A stretch of DNA of 62,405 bases from Comamonadaceae bacterium (GTDB taxonomy: Bacteria; Pseudomonadota; Gammaproteobacteria; Burkholderiales; Burkholderiaceae_C): positions 1 through 62,405 of the forward strand of contig CANFYZ010000008.1 in NCBI GenBank assembly GCA_947451385.1, given 5' to 3'. Shown one piece after another: positions 57,942 to 62,405 of the stretch. Made by a program: the position numbers and the translations under genes. Each line of letters opens with the position of its first letter. Position 1 is the stretch's first letter. Under the pieces are notes generated by a model that was not told where the DNA came from, ran no database searches, and was given only the letters and a program-made list of their open reading frames with translations.

Positions 57942-58637
57942 TCAGACCTCGAGCCACTCCTTGCGTGTGTAGTTGTCCGCACGCAGGCTGTCCGGCGTGC
58001 CTTCGAACACAATGCTGCCGTGGCCCATGACCAAGGCGCGGTCTGAAATGTGCATGGCAATGGTCAGCTTTTGCTCGATCAAAAGGACCGAGACGCCTTT
58101 TTGTTTCAGGGTTTGCAGGTACTGCCCCACCAATTCAACAATTTTCGGCGCCAAGCCCTCGGTCGGCTCGTCGATGATGATCAGGTCCGGGTCGCCCATC
58201 AGGGTGCGGCACAGGGTCAGCATTTGTTGCTCGCCGCCGGACAAGACGCCGGCCTCGGTGTGTTGCCGCTCTTTCAGGCGCGGGAACATCTGGTACATGT
58301 CTTCAAACGTCCAGCGACTGCCCTGCCCCTTGCCCTTTTGGCCCAGCAACAGGTTTTGGTGCACCGTCAACTTGGGGAAAATCTCGCGGTTTTCAGGCAC
58401 ATAACCGATGCCCAGGTGCGCAATCTCAAAGGCTTTGCGGCCCAAAATAGACTGGCCCTTCCACTGGATCTCGCCTTCGGCGTCTACCAGTCCCATGATG
58501 GCTTTGGCGGTGGTGGATCGGCCTGAACCGTTGCGGCCCAGCAGCGCCACGATCTCACCGGCCCCCACATGAAAGCCCACGCCGTGCAAGACATGGCTTT
58601 TGCCGTAGTAAGCGTGCAGATTGTCAATTTTCAGCAT
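57942..58637 (-). CDS. livF: Liv-type ABC transporter ATPase LivF, variant Walker A
   Basis: 231 residues from ATG 58637 (MLKIDNLHAYYGKSHVLHG). Signature LSGGEQQM, Walker B LIIIDEPTEGLAPKIVE, Q-loop region GYVPENREIFPKLTV and switch His region all fit LivF. The Walker A is GRNGSGRSTT: residue 40 is Arg (codon at 58518-58520) where nearly all ABC ATPases have Lys. The partner LivG has a normal P-loop. Last gene of the transporter operon, 2 bp after livG. An upstream open extension inside livG is rejected. Confidence 0.93.
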   Translation of the reverse strand: MLKIDNLHAYYGKSHVLHGVGFHVGAGEIVALLGRNGSGRSTTAKAIMGLVDAEGEIQWKGQSILGRKAFEIAHLGIGYVPENREIFPKLTVHQNLLLGQKGKGQGSRWTFEDMYQMFPRLKERQHTEAGVLSGGEQQMLTLCRTLMGDPDLIIIDEPTEGLAPKIVELVGQYLQTLKQKGVSVLLIEQKLTIAMHISDRALVMGHGSIVFEGTPDSLRADNYTRKEWLEV

Positions 58638-58638
58638 C

Positions 58639-59409
58639 TCAGTGCCCTCCCGCCTGACTGTCTGCCACGGCAGAGCCCAAATACGCCTCTTGCACTTTGG
58701 CATTGGCACGCACGGCCTCGGGCACGTCATAGGCAATCACCTCGCCATAGACCACCACCGCAATCTTGTCGGCCAGACCGAAAACCACGCCCATGTCGTG
58801 CTCCACGGTGAGCAGGGTTTTGCCTTCGGTCACCGACTTGATCAGGCTGATGAAGCGCGTGGTTTCGCTCTTGCTCATGCCCGCAGTGGGTTCGTCCAGC
58901 AAAATCACATCCGAGCCACCGGCGATGGTGATGCCGATTTCCAGCGCCCGCTGTTCGGCGTAAGTGAGGTTCATGGCCATCACATCGCGCTTTTTGTCGA
59001 GCTTGATCATCTGCAGAAATTTCTCTGCCTGCTCATTCGCATCACGCAGACCGGACAAAAACTTCAAGAAGGTGTACTTGTAGCCCAGGCTCCAGAGCAC
59101 GGCGCAACGCAGGTTCTCAAACACGCTCAGTTTGGGAAAGATGTTGGTGATTTGAAAACTGCGCGACAAACCCATGCGGTTGATCTCGTAGGGTTTTTTA
59201 TGGGCAATCGACTGGCCATTCAGCAAAATCTCGCCACTGGTGGGGCCAAAGCGGCCGCTGATCAGGTTGAACAGCGTGGATTTGCCCGCGCCATTGGGGC
59301 CGATGATGGCGACGCGTTCACCCGGTTGCACCGCCAGATTGGCGCCGCGGATGATTTCGGTTTTGCCAAAGCTTTTGCGCAAATCTTTGAGTTCGAGTGC
59401 GTAGGACAT
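58639..59409 (-). CDS. livG: Liv-type ABC transporter ATPase LivG
   Basis: 256 residues from ATG 59409, which overlaps the livM stop by one base (TGATG). Normal Walker A GPNGAGKST near 40, Walker B VILLDEPTAGMSKSE, and LTVEHDMGVVFGLADKIAVV. The signature is LTYAEQRALEIG, divergent from LSGGQ as is common in LivG. The extra helical insertion NIFPKLSVFENLRCAVLWSLGYKY is LivG-like. Together with LivF it powers the importer. Confidence 0.94.
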   Translation of the reverse strand: MSYALELKDLRKSFGKTEIIRGANLAVQPGERVAIIGPNGAGKSTLFNLISGRFGPTSGEILLNGQSIAHKKPYEINRMGLSRSFQITNIFPKLSVFENLRCAVLWSLGYKYTFLKFLSGLRDANEQAEKFLQMIKLDKKRDVMAMNLTYAEQRALEIGITIAGGSDVILLDEPTAGMSKSETTRFISLIKSVTEGKTLLTVEHDMGVVFGLADKIAVVVYGEVIAYDVPEAVRANAKVQEAYLGSAVADSQAGGH

Positions 59410-60698
59410 CACGCAGTCTCCCGGCGTTTGATTTCTTTTTCGATATCGGTCTGAATCAGACCCCATTCGTGCATGTAATGCCTGCGGGTCACTTCAAACA
59501 GACCCAAGCCGGTGAGCATCACCAAAGCCGAGCCGACCCAGCTGTCCACGCCTTTGGCGTTGAGCGTGACGCCCATGAATTTCAACGTGTCGCCCAACGC
59601 GGCGTTGAGTTGCAGGTGGTAGACCATCTCGATCATCGCCCCGGCACCGATGAGCATCACCAAGCCGGTCAGCAGCAAGCCCAGGTAACTCACCGCAATC
59701 TGGCGCAGCTTGCCAAAGGCAGCGACACGCAGGTTCATCATCAACAAACTGGCAAAGCCGCCGGGGGCATACATGACCATGAACAAGAACACCAAACCCA
59801 GATACAGCAACCATGCCTTGGTGAATTCGGACAGCAGCACAAACGCCACCACCATCAAAATCGCGCCCAAGATCGGGCCAAAGAAGAAAGTGGCACCGCC
59901 CAAAAAGGTGAACAGTAAATAGGCGCCAGAACGCCCCGCACCCACCACCTCGGCGGTCACAATTTCAAAATTCAAAGCCCCCAAGCCGCCTGAAATGCCG
60001 GCAAAAAAACCTGCAATGATGAAGGACAGATACCGCACCCGTTGGGTGTTGTAGCCAATGAACTCGACCCGCTCGGGGTTGTCTCGCACCGCATTCAGGA
60101 TGCGACCCAAAGGGGTTTGGGTAAAGGCATACATCAGTGCCACACAAACAAAGGTGTACATCGCAATCAGGTAGTAAATCTGAATTTGCGGTCCGTAGGT
60201 GATGCCAAAGAAAGCCTCACCCGCCACCCGGTTGCCTGACACCCCGGCTTCCCCGCCGAAGAATTCAGAAAACATCAATGACATGGCAAACACCAACTCG
60301 GCCACACCCATGGTGATCATGGCAAACGGAGTGCCGGATTTACGGGTGGTCACATAGCCGAGCAAGATGGCAAAACCCATCCCGGCCACGCCGCCCACCA
60401 TCGGCACCAAACTCACGGGAAGGTTCAACGACCCCGCAGTGACCATGTTCAAGGCATGGATCGCCATGTAGGAGCCCAGGCCGGTGTACACCGCATGGCC
60501 GAAACTGAGCATGCCGCCCTGCCCCAACAAAATGTTGTAGGACAGGCAAGCGATGATGGCGATGCCCATTTGGGCCAGCATGGTGGCCGACAACTGGCTG
60601 GTAAAGATTTTGGGAACCACCACCAACACCAGAGCGAACAAGCTCCAGATGACCCAGCGACCCAAGTTGAACGGTTTGAATTTGTAATAAGCGCTCAT
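59409..60698 (-). CDS. livM: Liv-type ABC transporter permease LivM, C-terminally extended
   Basis: 429 residues. The family core is in the first 310: YNILLGQGGMLSFGHAVYTGLGSYMAIHA near 55-80, FRLRGPYFA-equivalent TPFAMITMGVAELVFAMSL, and GRILNAVRDNPERVEFIGYN as the ATPase-contact loop. From about 315 there is an extra stretch of about 110 residues with two more TM helices (SYLGLLLTGLVMLIGAGAMI and a segment near 395) around a polar loop. The tail is highly charged (EKEIKRRETA). Lies between livH (3 bp) and livG (overlap). Confidence 0.92.
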   Translation of the reverse strand: MSAYYKFKPFNLGRWVIWSLFALVLVVVPKIFTSQLSATMLAQMGIAIIACLSYNILLGQGGMLSFGHAVYTGLGSYMAIHALNMVTAGSLNLPVSLVPMVGGVAGMGFAILLGYVTTRKSGTPFAMITMGVAELVFAMSLMFSEFFGGEAGVSGNRVAGEAFFGITYGPQIQIYYLIAMYTFVCVALMYAFTQTPLGRILNAVRDNPERVEFIGYNTQRVRYLSFIIAGFFAGISGGLGALNFEIVTAEVVGAGRSGAYLLFTFLGGATFFFGPILGAILMVVAFVLLSEFTKAWLLYLGLVFLFMVMYAPGGFASLLMMNLRVAAFGKLRQIAVSYLGLLLTGLVMLIGAGAMIEMVYHLQLNAALGDTLKFMGVTLNAKGVDSWVGSALVMLTGLGLFEVTRRHYMHEWGLIQTDIEKEIKRRETA

Positions 60699-60701
60699 CG
60701 G

Positions 60702-61736
60702 TCAGCCCTCCCGTGTACCCAACAGCCCCTTGGGACGGAAGATCAAAATCAACACCAAAAACAAATACGGCAAGATGGGTGCCACCTGCGACAGCGTGAG
60801 TTTCACGATGGAGTTGTCACGCAGCGCATCGCTGAGTGGAATACCCAACTGAGCCGCCAGATTGATGAAGGAGTAATCGAAGGCGACAGCAAAGGTCTGG
60901 ATCACACCGATCAGCACCGAAGCCAAAAACGCGCCGGACAAAGAGCCCATGCCGCCCACGACCACCACCACAAAGATCACCGAACCTACGGTGGCGGCCA
61001 TGGCCGGCTCCGTGACAAAGGTGCTGCCGCCAATCACGCCGGCCAAGCCAGCCAATCCGGTGCCCGCCCCAAACACCAGCATGAAGACGCGAGGCACGTT
61101 GTGCCCCAATGCTTCGGCCATTTCCGGATGCGTCAAGGCGGCTTGAATGACCAAGCCAATGCGGGTGCGTGTCAGCAACAGCCACAGGCTGATGAGCATC
61201 AACAGGGCCACCAACATCATGAAACCGCGGGTGGCGGGAAACGGTGAACAGATCACACGCACGGCCGCATCGGCGCTGTTGCACAGTTCTGCCGGGGCGG
61301 CGCCCCACAAGAAACTGAGGCCTTGCACCGAGTGGTTGACCAAGGTGAAAGCGGAACCGCGCAGCACTTCGGGCGGAGCGAACTCCACGGCGGTACGGCC
61401 CCACACCAATTGCACCAACTCCAACACGATGTAGGACAGGCCGAAGGTCACCAGCAATTCAGGCACATGGCCAAACTTGTGCACCTTGCGCAGGGTCAGG
61501 CGTTCAAACATGGCGCCGCAAGCGCCCACCAGAATGGGCGCCACCAACAGCGCCGGCCAAAAGCCGATGTAGGACGCGATGGTGTAGCCAAAATAAGCCC
61601 CGACCATGTAAAACGAAGCATGTGCAAAATTAAGCACACCCATCATGCTGAAAATCAGCGTCAAACCGGAGCTGAGCATGAAGAGCAACAGCCCGTAACT
61701 GAGGCCATTGAGCATGGAGATGATGAAAAACTCCAT
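60702..61736 (-). CDS. livH: Liv-type ABC transporter permease LivH
   Basis: 344 residues. N-terminal FIISMLNGLSYGLLLFMLSSGLTLIFSMMGVLNFAHASFYMVGAY in pieces is the LivH hallmark. The contact loop TRIGLVIQAALTHPEMAEALGHN is near 205-230, and GVIGGSTFVTEPAMA follows. It is longer than the roughly 300 of E. coli LivH because of an insertion near 110-165 (FTLVNHSVQGLSFLWGAAPAELCNS), predicted periplasmic. Upstream lies a terminator-like hairpin after the substrate-binding protein gene. Confidence 0.92.
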   Translation of the reverse strand: MEFFIISMLNGLSYGLLLFMLSSGLTLIFSMMGVLNFAHASFYMVGAYFGYTIASYIGFWPALLVAPILVGACGAMFERLTLRKVHKFGHVPELLVTFGLSYIVLELVQLVWGRTAVEFAPPEVLRGSAFTLVNHSVQGLSFLWGAAPAELCNSADAAVRVICSPFPATRGFMMLVALLMLISLWLLLTRTRIGLVIQAALTHPEMAEALGHNVPRVFMLVFGAGTGLAGLAGVIGGSTFVTEPAMAATVGSVIFVVVVVGGMGSLSGAFLASVLIGVIQTFAVAFDYSFINLAAQLGIPLSDALRDNSIVKLTLSQVAPILPYLFLVLILIFRPKGLLGTREG

Positions 61737-61817
61737 AAAGAACTTTCCAGGCGCGAAATCGGCCTAACTGCGTTACCGAAAGCCAAGCCCCCAATCCAGT
61801 GGGACTTGCCAACTCAA

Positions 61818-61853
61818 AGGAAAGGGCCCGAAACACCCAAGTGAATCGGGCCC
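61818..61853 (-). terminator. Hairpin between substrate-binding protein gene and livH
   Basis: On the reverse strand GGGCCCGA (61853-61846) and TCGGGCCC (61831-61824) form an 8-bp GC-rich stem with a 14-nt loop, followed by TTTCCTTT. It sits 17 bp after the binding-protein stop. This arrangement often gives more binding protein than membrane subunits through partial termination. Confidence 0.6.
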
Positions 61854-61869
61854 CCGAATGAACGAAGAA

Positions 61870-62405
61870 TCAGCCTGGGCGCTTCATCTGGCAGCTGGTG
61901 GGCGTGCTGGAGATGTAGGACGGGAACTCTTTCACCGGGGCCAATGTCATGCCAGTGTTTTCTGGGCTGTAAGGGTATTTCTTGTCGGCCTTTTGCCACA
62001 CCGTCATGTACAGCGGCTGCTGCAGTTGGTGGTCGGCTTTGCGAACTTCCACTTCACCGTTGAAGTTTTTGTACTTCAAACCTTCCAACGCGGCCGCCAC
62101 TTTGATGGGGTCGGTCGATTTGGCTTTGGCCATGGCTTGTGACAAGCCACCAAAGATCGAGATCACCGAACCGGTATAGAAGTCGTCCTTGAATTTGGTT
62201 TTGAATTCATTCATCCACTTGGTCATTTCGCCGCCCATGTTGTAGTGGGCGTAGGCGATTTGGTAGACGCGGCCGGCGCCGCTGGTGCCCAAAGCCGTAG
62301 GTGTGCCGGTCACGCCGGTGTAGTAGGTGTAGAACTTGCCGTTGTAACCGCCTTCAGTGGCAGGTTTGACCAGCAAAGCCAAGTCAGAGCCCCAGTTGCC
62401 GGTGA
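61870..62405 (-). CDS. livK: Liv-type periplasmic substrate-binding protein (5' part beyond window)
   Basis: C-terminal part, about 178 codons, of a periplasmic binding protein type I; the frame stays open to the window edge (TGNWGSDLALLV), so the start is outside. Visible elements: GKFYTYYTGVTGTPTALG, RVYQIAYAHYNMGGEMTKWMNEFKTKF, a DPIKVAAALEGLKYKNFNGEVEVRKADHQLQQPLYMTVW ending region in pieces, and a final Cys (TSCQMKRPG). The late LEG-to-HQ segment is typical of branched-chain amino acid or amide/aromatic binding proteins. It heads the livHMGF operon. Confidence 0.9.
   Translation of the reverse strand, partial: TGNWGSDLALLVKPATEGGYNGKFYTYYTGVTGTPTALGTSGAGRVYQIAYAHYNMGGEMTKWMNEFKTKFKDDFYTGSVISIFGGLSQAMAKAKSTDPIKVAAALEGLKYKNFNGEVEVRKADHQLQQPLYMTVWQKADKKYPYSPENTGMTLAPVKEFPSYISSTPTSCQMKRPG

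Noticed and set aside
57915..57948. GGTCTGA/TCAGACC inverted repeat at the livF stop
   Set aside because: 7-bp arms with a 20-base loop and no T run; probably chance, although it could aid termination.

Overview
The window reads as chromosomal DNA of a betaproteobacterium of the order Burkholderiales, most likely family Comamonadaceae. The reasons are the rimP-nusA-infB-rbfA-truB-typA gene order with a GTG-started rimP, two Bug-type periplasmic receptors, a smpB/ratA-rnfH divergent pair followed by guaBA, and a large acyl-CoA degradation operon beside a Liv-type ABC transporter. Composition is moderately GC-rich throughout, apart from a short AT-rich patch near 43.8 kb. I see no rRNA, tRNA, insertion sequence, prophage or CRISPR array. 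Both ends of the window cut through genes.

Layout. 1-3807: end of a peptide/microcin-type ABC importer operon (two permeases and a fused double ATPase). 4014-12390: translation/transcription operon rimP, nusA, infB, rbfA, truB, typA, preceded by a hairpin leader. 12412-14386: a DMT exporter and a crotonase-family CoA hydrolase. 14426-18958: smpB (reverse), then ratA, rnfH, guaB, guaA. 19044-24754: a tannase/feruloyl-esterase-like lipoprotein (reverse), then a forward cluster of an Asp-nucleophile hydrolase, a PaiB-like protein, a TadA-haloalkane-dehalogenase fusion and an S66 peptidase. 24805-32556: a catabolic accessory region with an HbpS-like protein, two Bug receptors, a CMD protein, a beta-hydroxyacid dehydrogenase, TPP-dependent E1 alpha/beta, an SDR and a BKACE-type beta-keto acid cleavage enzyme. 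Paired inverted repeats lie upstream of the reverse operon.

32861-41239: ankyrin protein, tatD-like, holB, tmk, mltG (reverse), ygfZ (forward, possibly leaderless), a thioesterase-GNAT fusion, an HSL-type esterase and a patatin. 41242-43647: tex. 43897-48225: a gfcABCD/yjbEFGH-like exopolysaccharide operon in which gfcC and gfcD are one gene and the first gene is an extended, Thr-Gly-tailed protein. 48273-57827: a nine-gene reverse operon for acyl-CoA catabolism (FadB-like, thiolase, acyl-CoA dehydrogenase, SDRs, PaaI-like thioesterase, MDR reductase, GST). A perfect 11-2-11 palindrome sits just upstream of its first gene. 57942-62405: Liv-type ABC importer (substrate-binding protein, LivH, LivM, LivG, LivF). 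Its LivF has arginine in place of the Walker A lysine.

How the parts fit: the first 19 kb is housekeeping. The rest is largely a scavenging and degradation repertoire for organic acids, esters and acyl compounds. The Liv transporter next to the acyl-CoA operon suggests uptake of a carboxylic acid or aromatic side-chain substrate rather than a branched-chain amino acid (inference). The most unusual items are the TadA-dehalogenase fusion, the rearranged gfc/yjb operon, the concerted loss of both CS-D-HC cysteines in the tannase-like protein, and several sharp uncharacterised palindromes.
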